Source of the DNA: Xanthobacteraceae bacterium
GTDB taxonomy: Bacteria > Pseudomonadota > Alphaproteobacteria > Rhizobiales > Xanthobacteraceae
Length of the DNA: 7,256 bases
Assembly (NCBI GenBank): GCA_030039655.1
Contig: JASHVC010000343.1
Span: 1 to 7,256, forward strand
Reading direction: 5' to 3'
Shown here: one piece after another, positions 1 to 5,632 of the stretch
Numbering within the stretch: the first letter of the stretch is position 1
Layout of the letters: each line of letters starts with the position of its first letter
Notes under the pieces: generated by a model
The model's input: the letters and a program-made list of their open reading frames with translations, nothing else
Database searches by the model: none
What the model was told of the DNA's origin: nothing
Program-made: the position numbers and the translations under genes

Positions 1-33
1 GGTAGCAGCTGGGTAGCGCCGGCGCCCGGATTC

Positions 34-52
34 ATGAGCAACGCTGGCTCAT
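34..52. repeat. Perfect inverted repeat (6 + 7 + 6) upstream of the hydrolase-permease operon
   Basis: ATGAGC, seven bases, then GCTCAT form a perfect 19-bp dyad about 95 bases before the chosen start of the hydrolase gene. An AT-rich run (TTAAAT, 52-57) that could serve as a -10 element overlaps its right edge, so an operator is plausible. It does not have the T-N11-A form typical of LysR sites, and no good -35 partner was found. It could also be a small RNA hairpin or chance. The rest of bases 1-147 holds nothing I recognise. Confidence 0.35.
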
Positions 53-136
53 TAAATGGGCATCCCAAGCGTGATCCGTTACATCCCTGCAGGTTGCGCA
101 CTGGCCCCAATCTTGCACGCCCCCGTCTGAAGCGAC

Positions 137-143
137 GGGAGAG
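137..143 (+). promoter_or_regulatory. Ribosome binding site that fixes the hydrolase start
   Basis: GGGAGAG lies just upstream of the ATG at 148, with the GGAG core six bases from it. The same reading frame is open leftward to the window edge and has another ATG at 34, but that one has no Shine-Dalgarno sequence, and the residues it would add (rich in Arg, Pro and Gly) do not look like part of this enzyme family. Confidence 0.7.
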
Positions 144-147
144 CGGG

Positions 148-864
148 ATGCCAAATGTAAGGCTTGAGGCAGAACCGGCGCCTTTGTCCGTCGATACCGA
201 CAAAGCGGCGCTCGTCATCATCGATATGCAGCGCGATTTTCTTGAAGCCGGGGGCTTTGGTGAGGCCCTCGGCAACGATGTATCGCGCCTGCAGGCGGCG
301 GTCACACCCTGCCGGGCCACGCTCGGGGCAGCGCGTAGCCTCGGCATGCTGATCATTCATACACGGGAAGGGCACCGACCTGACCTGTCCGATGCGCCGC
401 GGCACAAAGTCGAGCGCGGCGATCCGAAGAACCGCATCGGCGCGCGCGGACCCATGGGCCGCATCCTCGTGCGCGGCGAACCGGGTCACGACATCATTCC
501 GGAACTTTATCCGCAAGCCGGTGAGCCTGTGATCGATAAGCCCGGCAAGGGCGCCTTCTATCAGACCGACATTGAACTGATGCTGCGCAACCGCGGCATC
601 GACACGCTGTTCGTCTGCGGCGTCACTACTGAAGTGTGTGTGAACACCACCGTGCGCGAGGCCAACGACCGCGGCTTCCGATGCATCGTGTTGTCGGACT
701 GCTGCGGGTCCTACTTTCCGGAATTCCACCAAGCGGGCCTCGCGATGATCAAAGCGCAAGGCGGCATCTTCGGCTCGGTCGCCGGGTCGGAGGCGTTCTT
801 GACATCGCTCGCGCCGCACCTCGACCAGAACGTAACGCCGCTGTCGAAAAGAGCTGCGAGCTAG
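148..864 (+). CDS. Isochorismatase-fold cysteine hydrolase, biuret/triuret hydrolase-like
   Basis: Predicted cytoplasmic amidase of 238 residues, normal for the isochorismatase-like cysteine hydrolases, which cleave C-N amide bonds through a Cys-Asp-Lys triad. The triad is visible: Asp26 in VIIDMQRDF, Lys131 in IDKPGKGAF and Cys164 in GVTTEVCVNTT, the last with the family's usual cis-peptide turn. The segments HTREGHRPDL (71-80), RGEPGHDIIPELYP (109-122), REANDRG (170-176) and a Gln in the IKAQGGIFGS stretch (about 201-210) match what I recall of rhizobial biuret hydrolase BiuH and triuret hydrolase TrtA more closely than ureidoacrylate amidohydrolase RutB. The substrate (biuret, triuret or another ureide) cannot be fixed from sequence. 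It is the first gene of an operon with the permease, starting 11 bases after its stop. No signal peptide is seen. Fold and catalysis are near certain; the substrate class is moderate. Confidence 0.88.
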   Translation: MPNVRLEAEPAPLSVDTDKAALVIIDMQRDFLEAGGFGEALGNDVSRLQAAVTPCRATLGAARSLGMLIIHTREGHRPDLSDAPRHKVERGDPKNRIGARGPMGRILVRGEPGHDIIPELYPQAGEPVIDKPGKGAFYQTDIELMLRNRGIDTLFVCGVTTEVCVNTTVREANDRGFRCIVLSDCCGSYFPEFHQAGLAMIKAQGGIFGSVAGSEAFLTSLAPHLDQNVTPLSKRAAS

Positions 865-875
865 GGGAGAGTACC

Positions 876-2465
876 ATGTCGACCACAGCAGTACCGGCGG
901 ACTTCCGCCCGAAACTTTTCACGCCCGGTGATTTGAACGCCTTCTTCGGCTTCGGCACCAACATTTTGGTCAACATGCTTGTGTTGACCGGCCTGCTGCG
1001 CTTCGTGCTGAAAATGCCGGACTCGCTGGTCTTCGGCCGCATCCTGCCCGCCATGGGCCTGATGATGTGCCTATCGACATTTTACTACGCCTATCTGGCC
1101 TACAGCCTCGCGAAACGAACGGGACGGAATGACGTGTGTGCGCTGCCTTCGGGAATCAGCGTACCGCACATGTTCATCGTCACCTTCGTCATCATGCTGC
1201 CGATCACGTTGAAGACCAACGATCCGATCCAAGGCTGGGAAGCCGGCCTCGTGTGGGTGTTCTTCCAGAGCTTCATCCTGATGGCTGGCGGTTTCCTTGC
1301 GCCCTGGGTGCGCAAGATCACACCCCGCGCCGCGCTGCTTGGAACGCTGGCTGGCGTGTCGATCACCTTCATCTCGATGCGGCCGGCGCTGGAAATGTAT
1401 CAGACGCCGGTGATCGGCCTTATCTGTTTCGCGATCATCCTGGTGAACTGGCTCGGCGGCTTCAAATATCCGATGAACATACCGGCCGGCCTCATCGCCA
1501 TCGTGGTGGGGACGATCATCGCCTGGGGGTCGAACATGTTCGGCCTGAACTACGGCGGACTCACTCTCAAGGGTGTCGGTGACGCCTTCACCAATTTCGG
1601 CTTCAACGTGCCGATCCCCGCCGTCGGTTATGTCTTCTCGGGCTTCAAATATTTGGCGGTGATCTTGATCACTGCGATTCCATTCGGTGTCTATGACCTC
1701 GTCGAGGCCATGGACAATGTGGAGAGCGCGGAAGCCGGCGGCGATGCGTTCCCGACCACGCGCGTGCTGACCGCCGATGGCGTGGTCAGCCTGATCGGTT
1801 GCCTGATGGGCAACCCGTTCATCAACGCCGTCTACATCGGCCATCCCGGCTGGAAGGGCATGGGCGGCCGCATCGGCTATTCGGCTGCCGTCGGCATCAT
1901 GGTGATCATATTGTCCTGGTTCGGCATCATCTCACTGCTGCTGGCGATCATACCGGTGGTCGCGATCTCGCCGATCTTGCTCTACATCGGCATGCTGATC
2001 GGCGCGCAGGCGTTCCAGACGACGCCGAAAGCACACGCACCGGCGATCATCTTGGCGCTAACGCCGCATCTGGCGGCTTGGTGTCAGACCTTGATGGACG
2101 GTGCACTTACGGTCGCCGGAACAAGCGCTGCTGCAGTGGGCTTCGACAAGCTCGCCAATGTGGGCGTGCTCTATCCTGGTTTGGCGACCATGGGCGGCGG
2201 CGCGATTCTTACCGGTTTGGTGCTGGCCGGTGTCTGCGCCTGCATCATCGACAAGAACTTCATCAAAGCCTCGGCCTTCGCAGCCTCCGGTGCCGTACTG
2301 ACGTTCTTCGGCTTCATGCACGGCTCCGCCGTCGGCATCGCGGTCTCACCGACGCTTGCGATCGCCTACGCTGTCGTCGCGATATTCCTGTACGCGCTCA
2401 GCCGTTACCCGGCTCTGGCGCCGGCCCTGACCGGAACCGAGGAAGCGCTGGTGCCCGCGGAGTAA
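876..2465 (+). CDS. NCS2-type nucleobase permease (xanthine/uracil/purine family)
   Basis: Inner-membrane transporter of 529 residues made almost wholly of hydrophobic helices, in line with the 12-14 segments of the NCS2 (nucleobase:cation symporter-2/AzgA) families. Notable parts are the CALPSGISVPHMF re-entrant-like stretch (88-100), YDLVEAMDNVESA (273-285), which sits where NCS2 proteins carry the acidic substrate-binding residue (probably Glu277), and GNPFINAVYIGHPGWKGMGG (312-331), the likely TM10 binding loop. The start ATG at 876 has GGGGAG at 864-869, overlapping the upstream TAG stop, with six bases of spacing; a longer in-frame reading from 636 only overlaps the hydrolase gene and is rejected. 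Tight coupling to the hydrolase suggests the permease imports that enzyme's substrate or a precursor. Membership of the purine/xanthine/uracil permease superfamily is likely; the actual substrate is unknown, and the loop motifs are not those of classical uracil (UraA) or xanthine permeases. Confidence 0.85.
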   Translation: MSTTAVPADFRPKLFTPGDLNAFFGFGTNILVNMLVLTGLLRFVLKMPDSLVFGRILPAMGLMMCLSTFYYAYLAYSLAKRTGRNDVCALPSGISVPHMFIVTFVIMLPITLKTNDPIQGWEAGLVWVFFQSFILMAGGFLAPWVRKITPRAALLGTLAGVSITFISMRPALEMYQTPVIGLICFAIILVNWLGGFKYPMNIPAGLIAIVVGTIIAWGSNMFGLNYGGLTLKGVGDAFTNFGFNVPIPAVGYVFSGFKYLAVILITAIPFGVYDLVEAMDNVESAEAGGDAFPTTRVLTADGVVSLIGCLMGNPFINAVYIGHPGWKGMGGRIGYSAAVGIMVIILSWFGIISLLLAIIPVVAISPILLYIGMLIGAQAFQTTPKAHAPAIILALTPHLAAWCQTLMDGALTVAGTSAAAVGFDKLANVGVLYPGLATMGGGAILTGLVLAGVCACIIDKNFIKASAFAASGAVLTFFGFMHGSAVGIAVSPTLAIAYAVVAIFLYALSRYPALAPALTGTEEALVPAE

Positions 2466-2488
2466 ACCTTCGCGATTGGGGACTTTGA

Positions 2489-2513
2489 GGTCGGCCGCTG
2501 TGTGCGGCCGACC
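2489..2513. terminator. Perfect 10-bp hairpin between convergent genes
   Basis: GGTCGGCCGC, the loop TGTGT and GCGGCCGACC form an uninterrupted GC-rich stem 23 bases past the permease stop and 35 bases past the end of the convergent LysR gene. Position and strength suit a bidirectional transcription barrier or mRNA 3'-end stabiliser. There is no U-rich run on either side, so a canonical intrinsic terminator is not proven. An 8-bp palindrome TGTGCACA follows at 2517-2524. Confidence 0.55.
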
Positions 2514-2548
2514 ACTTGTGCACACCGTTCGATCGACGCCGGACGGTA

Positions 2549-3538
2549 TCAGGCCCACGAATTTTCCAGAAGCTCCACAAAAGCCGCCGCGGCAATCGGC
2601 AACACGCGCCCACGCCGCGTCGCAAGATAAAGCCGCGCCTGTTTGAATGCGGGATCAGCCAGAGGCACCGCTATCATGTCGCCAGGTGGAAGTGGCGCCC
2701 TGCCCGGCTTGCCGAATTGGAAACAAACACCGCGGTTCATCCGCGCAAAGGCCTTCATGGTTTCGAACGAGTTGGAGACCATGCGCGGATCGAGTTCGAA
2801 TGAGGCTTGCGCCAACGCCTGGTCGATCAGGGCGCGCAGCGCCAGCGTAGAGTCGGCTAGCGCGAGCGGATAGGGCAAGCAATCGCGTAGACGCAGATCG
2901 TCGCGATCCGCGAGCGGATGATCGGACATCATCAGCGCGCACAGTGCCTGTTCGGCGGTGGCCATAATAGTTACGCTGTGTTTGGGCGGCGGGTAATGGG
3001 TGAGGATGAGATCGACCTGGTCGGCGCTCAAAGCAGAGACCAGCTCTTCGGGAGCGCCGATGCGGACGATGAAGCGAACGTTTGGATGGGTGGCCTGAAA
3101 CTGGGAAATCGCGGCCGGCAACAACTCGCCTGCGACTGACTCGACGGCGGCGACGCTGACTTGTCCGCGCACCAATCCACGCAGCTGCTCGACTTGCGAC
3201 TCCACCGCCTTGAGCTCGGAAATCGCCTGGCGCGCGTAGACGAGAAAAACCTCGCCGGCCGCCGTCAACCTCACGCCACGCGGCAGGCGCTCAAACAGCG
3301 CCGAACCCAAATCCCACTCCAAATCGAGAATTTGCCGGTTGAGCGCCGAGGAGGCGACATTGAGGGCGTCGGCGGCCTTGCGAATGGAGCCGTGCCTTGC
3401 GACCGCATCCACGTAGGTGAGCAGACGCGGCGGGCGCAGCCGGTGGGGCGCACTTACCGCGCTGCGCGTTGGCGGCCGCAGCGCCTTTGGTTGAGGGCGT
3501 CGCCGCTTGCTCGTACGGGTAGGCGTAACCTGGGACAT
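2549..3538 (-). CDS. LysR-type transcriptional regulator
   Basis: DNA-binding regulator of 329 residues. The winged helix-turn-helix lies at about residues 38-97, with GSIRKAADALNVASSALNRQ (50-69) as the recognition motif followed by LFERLPRGVRLTAAG, the classic LysR N-terminal signature. Residues from about 125 to 325 fit the periplasmic-binding-protein-like effector domain. The first 36 residues are an unusual basic, Pro-rich extension ahead of the HTH. The start at 3538 has a short-spaced GAGG on the minus strand, and no other ATG or GTG lies before the HTH, so the extension is probably real. It is convergent with the hydrolase-permease operon and divergent from the 132-residue gene and the 8-oxoguanine deaminase, the usual arrangement for a LysR protein that controls the divergent genes and itself. 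The effector is not known; a purine or ureide is a reasonable guess from context. Confidence 0.93.
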   Translation of the reverse strand: MSQVTPTRTSKRRRPQPKALRPPTRSAVSAPHRLRPPRLLTYVDAVARHGSIRKAADALNVASSALNRQILDLEWDLGSALFERLPRGVRLTAAGEVFLVYARQAISELKAVESQVEQLRGLVRGQVSVAAVESVAGELLPAAISQFQATHPNVRFIVRIGAPEELVSALSADQVDLILTHYPPPKHSVTIMATAEQALCALMMSDHPLADRDDLRLRDCLPYPLALADSTLALRALIDQALAQASFELDPRMVSNSFETMKAFARMNRGVCFQFGKPGRAPLPPGDMIAVPLADPAFKQARLYLATRRGRVLPIAAAAFVELLENSWA

Positions 3539-3581
3539 CGACCTCGAGCTTTCGCTGGGATGCCCGACTGTAGCCGGTTTT

Positions 3582-3596
3582 CGCTAAGTGTGAGCG
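3582..3596. promoter_or_regulatory. Candidate operator in the LysR divergent intergenic region
   Basis: CGCT, seven bases, AGCG form a short dyad in the 148-bp gap between the divergent LysR gene and the 132-residue gene, followed by a T run (3598-3603). LysR proteins usually bind interrupted dyads in such gaps, but this one is only 4+4 bp and lacks the exact T-N11-A spacing. No convincing -35/-10 pair was found on either strand; TATGCT (3625-3630, +) and TAGAAT (3626-3621, -) are -10-like hexamers without good partners. Confidence 0.2.
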
Positions 3597-3647
3597 CTTT
3601 TTTCGCGCGCTCCAGTCAGAATTCTATGCTGGTAACGCTCACCAGTT

Positions 3648-3667
3648 GGGAGGATTTTTTCATGTAA
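3648..3667 (+). promoter_or_regulatory. Start-stop element: strong Shine-Dalgarno followed by ATGTAA
   Basis: GGGAGG (3648-3653) is followed eight bases later by ATG (3662-3664), and the very next codon is TAA (3665-3667). The next ATG, 19 bases further at 3687, begins the 132-residue gene and has no good ribosome binding site of its own. A minimal AUG-stop could load ribosomes and allow reinitiation at 3687, or stall them. It could also be coincidence or a trace of a changed start region. Confidence 0.35.
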
Positions 3668-3686
3668 TCAGCTTCGTAGCGACGAA

Positions 3687-4085
3687 ATGGTGCAACTTCG
3701 AACACTGGGCGAATGCTTCGAGCACTTTGGCGCCGTCTGCGCGAGCCGGCGTTTCAGCCGGTCTGCGGTCAGCCAAGATGGGCAGACCGTCGTAGTCGCC
3801 GTTTGGGACGACGAGCTTCAGCGCGAGCGTAATCGCATCGTCTACGAGACGCGGTATCGGCCGACCCTAAAGGGCAAATTGCGCGGCGTCGATTCGGAGT
3901 GGATTGCCAACATCAAATGGGCGCGGGCGCATTGCGACAGTTTGGTGCGCGTCGTCGTGCTCACGGCCGAGGATATCGCAGCCAATCCCCGAGCGGTCTT
4001 ATACTGCTATCCAGACGACAGTCTGATCATGCGTATCACGCACTTCGACAATCGCACTGGCGAACTGCGCGCGGAGAGCATTTGA
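3687..4085 (+). CDS. Hypothetical protein, 132 residues
   Basis: I do not recognise this protein. It is a probably soluble polypeptide without signal peptide or membrane segment. The composition looks like a real protein: a beta-rich start (QTVVVAVWDDEL, 33-44), then YETRYRP (53-59), a Trp-containing helix EWIANIKWARAHCDS (71-85), a hydrophobic strand LVRVVVLTAED (86-96) and a C-terminal LIMRITHFDNRTGELRAE (113-130). Cysteines are at 10, 18, 83 and 107. The N-terminal 25 residues look less constrained, so a later start is possible, although no other ATG lies early in the frame. It is divergent from LysR and lies 131 bases before the 8-oxoguanine deaminase on the same strand, so it may share LysR control or a transcript with that gene. 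No function can be assigned; a small single-domain protein tied to purine or ureide metabolism is only a context guess. Confidence 0.6.
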   Translation: MVQLRTLGECFEHFGAVCASRRFSRSAVSQDGQTVVVAVWDDELQRERNRIVYETRYRPTLKGKLRGVDSEWIANIKWARAHCDSLVRVVVLTAEDIAANPRAVLYCYPDDSLIMRITHFDNRTGELRAESI

Positions 4086-4096
4086 TTGATCTCGAA

Positions 4097-4113
4097 CGGC
4101 CGCTATCCGGCCG
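4097..4113. repeat. Short GC hairpin after the 132-residue gene
   Basis: CGGCC, a seven-base loop and GGCCG form a 5-bp stem 11 bases past the stop codon at 4085, followed by ATTTCTCC. It could attenuate transcription between this gene and the 8-oxoguanine deaminase gene, but the stem is short and the U tract poor, so it is recorded as an inverted repeat only. Confidence 0.25.
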
Positions 4114-4188
4114 ATTTCTCCTATCGTTCCGATTTCGCCAACAACCAGGGAATGAGCAATCGCACTCGTCAGCCTGGCTTATATTCAT

Positions 4189-4205
4189 CTTCGGCAAAAC
4201 CGAAG
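4189..4205 (+). promoter_or_regulatory. Leader hairpin 11 bases before the deaminase start
   Basis: CTTCGG, loop CAAAA, CCGAAG form a perfect 6-bp stem ending 11 bases before the ATG at 4217. The best Shine-Dalgarno-like bases here, CGAAG, lie inside the 3' arm, and the only other candidate, TGAAG (4211-4215), is too close to the start. The hairpin could therefore limit translation. TATATT (4180-4185) just upstream resembles a -10 box, but its -35 region is poor. Confidence 0.35.
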
Positions 4206-4216
4206 TGTGTTGAAGC

Positions 4217-5569
4217 ATGCGCGACGAAAATGCGGCACTCTGGATCAAGGACCCGTTGGCCATTCTGGCGAACGGCGCCGGACGCGGCATTGTGGTCAAA
4301 GCGGGGCGTATCGTTGAACTGGTGCCTGCGGGACGCGATGCATCAACGCCCGACGCCACCCCGTTCGACGCCGGCGAGCACGTGGTGCTGCCTGGGCTTA
4401 TCAATACGCATCACCACTTTTATCAGACACTCACTCGGGCCGTCCCAGCGGCGCTCGATCGCGAATTGTTTCCCTGGCTGCAGGCGCTCTACCCGATCTG
4501 GGCGCGATTGACTCCGGAAGCGCTCGATCTCGGCATGACCGTAGCGATGGCCGAGTTGCTGTTGTCCGGTTGCACGCTGACGACGGATCATCATTACGTT
4601 TTTCCCGCCGGAGTCGAAGACGGCATCGACATCGAAGTCGCGGCGGCAAAGCGTCTCGGCTTGCGCGTTCTGCTCACGCGGGGCTCGATGAATCTGTCGC
4701 AGCGCGACGGCGGCCTCCCGCCCGACAGCGTGGTTCAGGACGAAGACACCATCTTGGCCGACTCCGAACGTGTCGTGACGCGCTATCACGAGAACGGCGA
4801 AGGCGCGATGGTGCAGATTGCGCTCGCACCTTGTTCGCCTTTCTCGGTGACGACCTCGCTGATGCGTGCCACCGCCGATTTGGCCAAGCGGCTAGACGTA
4901 CGCCTGCACACGCACCTCGCCGAAACCGAGGATGAGAACCGGTTCTGCCAGCAACTCTACAAATGCCGACCGCTTGACTATCTGGAGGATTGCGGCTGGC
5001 TGAATGAACGCACCTGGCTCGCCCATGGGATTCATTTCAACGACAGCGAAATCAAGCGACTCGCACGCGCGCGCACGGCCGTCGCGCATTGCCCCCATAG
5101 CAATCAGACGCTCGCGTCGGGCGCGTGTCCGGTCTGCACGATGGAAGAAGCCGGAATGCATGTCGGGCTCGGCGTCGACGGGTCGGCCTCAAACGACGCC
5201 TCGAATCTCATGCAGGAAGTACGCGCCGCATTTCTGCTCCAGCGCAGCCGCTATGGTGTCACCAAAGTGAGTCACCGCGACGCGCTACGCTGGGCGACGA
5301 AAGGTTCCGCGGCTTGCGCCGGCCGGAGCGACGTGGGCGAAATCGCGGTGGGAAAAATGGCCGATCTGGCATTGTTCAAACTCGACGAACTGCGTTTTTC
5401 CGGAAGCGGCGATCCGTTGGCGGCCCTCGTTCTGTGCGGCGCGCACCACGCCGACCGGGTCATGGTCGGCGGCCGCTGGATCGTCGAAAACGGCGCGATC
5501 TCAGGTCTCGACCTTCACGACCTGATAAAACGCCACTCTGCAGCGGCCCGCGCGTTGCTCTCGGCCTGA
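4217..5569 (+). CDS. 8-oxoguanine deaminase (amidohydrolase superfamily)
   Basis: Cytoplasmic metal-dependent deaminase of 450 residues, the normal length for the AtzB/TrzN/guanine-deaminase-like group of amidohydrolases. It is predicted to hydrolyse 8-oxoguanine to uric acid and ammonia (EC 3.5.4.32). The opening ALWIKDPLAIL, VVLPGLINTHHHFYQTLTRA (56-75), LFPWLQALYPIWARLTPEAL (84-103) and VGLGVDGSASNDASNLMQEV (316-335) closely match the Pseudomonas aeruginosa PA0142 type of enzyme as I recall it. Metal ligands are all present: His65 and His67 (HxH), His233 in HTHLAE, His270 in WLAHGIHF and Asp321 in GVDGSASND; Glu236 is the expected proton shuttle. A C-terminal strand segment (about 373-430, GEIAVGKMADLALF onward) completes the composite beta domain. 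HCPHSNQ (291-297) has His and Gln where the relatives I recall have Ser and Met, so specificity may be shifted. The start fits the family N-terminus though its ribosome site is weak. Alternatives are hydroxyatrazine-type ethylaminohydrolase or another guanine-analogue deaminase. Confidence 0.88.
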   Translation: MRDENAALWIKDPLAILANGAGRGIVVKAGRIVELVPAGRDASTPDATPFDAGEHVVLPGLINTHHHFYQTLTRAVPAALDRELFPWLQALYPIWARLTPEALDLGMTVAMAELLLSGCTLTTDHHYVFPAGVEDGIDIEVAAAKRLGLRVLLTRGSMNLSQRDGGLPPDSVVQDEDTILADSERVVTRYHENGEGAMVQIALAPCSPFSVTTSLMRATADLAKRLDVRLHTHLAETEDENRFCQQLYKCRPLDYLEDCGWLNERTWLAHGIHFNDSEIKRLARARTAVAHCPHSNQTLASGACPVCTMEEAGMHVGLGVDGSASNDASNLMQEVRAAFLLQRSRYGVTKVSHRDALRWATKGSAACAGRSDVGEIAVGKMADLALFKLDELRFSGSGDPLAALVLCGAHHADRVMVGGRWIVENGAISGLDLHDLIKRHSAAARALLSA

Positions 5570-5572
5570 CGA

Positions 5573-5584
5573 ATTGATTGATTG
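5573..5584. repeat. Three tandem ATTG units
   Basis: ATTG is repeated three times directly after the deaminase stop, in the 63-bp gap before the secreted-protein gene. It is a short slippage-type microsatellite with no evident function. No terminator was seen in this gap, so read-through from the deaminase into the next gene is possible. Confidence 0.5.
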
Positions 5585-5632
5585 TCCCCACCAGGTGCGA
5601 GACAAAGGATGGACTCGCCACAGGAGATTCAC

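Noticed and set aside
1..147. Open frame continuing upstream of the hydrolase start, including an ATG at 34
   Set aside because: No ribosome site at 34, low-complexity residues unlike the family, and a clear Shine-Dalgarno with ATG at 148. The open frame is expected by chance in GC-rich DNA.
79..819. Long minus-strand open frame opposite the hydrolase
   Set aside because: It mirrors the hydrolase codons; its Arg/Ala/His-rich composition is typical of antisense frames in GC-rich genes and no family motif is seen.
636..875. In-frame upstream extension of the permease
   Set aside because: It lies inside the hydrolase gene in another frame, is Arg/Pro-rich and hydrophilic, and the ATG at 876 has a strong, well-spaced ribosome site.
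1071..1844. Long minus-strand open frame opposite the permease
   Set aside because: Its composition is rich in His, Asp and Arg, the usual mirror image of hydrophobic codons in a membrane-protein gene.
3161..3667. Plus-strand open frame opposite LysR ending in the ATGTAA
   Set aside because: Nearly all of it is antisense to the LysR DNA-binding domain, and it has no recognisable domain or ribosome site.
3539..4216. Purine-sensing riboswitch ahead of the unknown gene or deaminase
   Set aside because: The leaders are short and I could not find the three-way junction bases of known purine riboswitches; only small simple hairpins are visible.
4086..4511. Plus-strand open frame starting right after the 132-residue gene
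   Set aside because: Most of it overlaps the 8-oxoguanine deaminase in another frame with Arg/Ser-rich low-quality residues. It was also considered as a frameshifted extension of the 132-residue gene but shows no continuation of that protein's pattern.
148..5569. Atrazine or s-triazine degradation cluster (AtzB/TrzN-like amidohydrolase plus biuret hydrolase)
   Set aside because: The amidohydrolase matches 8-oxoguanine deaminase more closely, no cyanuric acid hydrolase is present in the window, and the transporters are of nucleobase type. It is kept only as an alternative.
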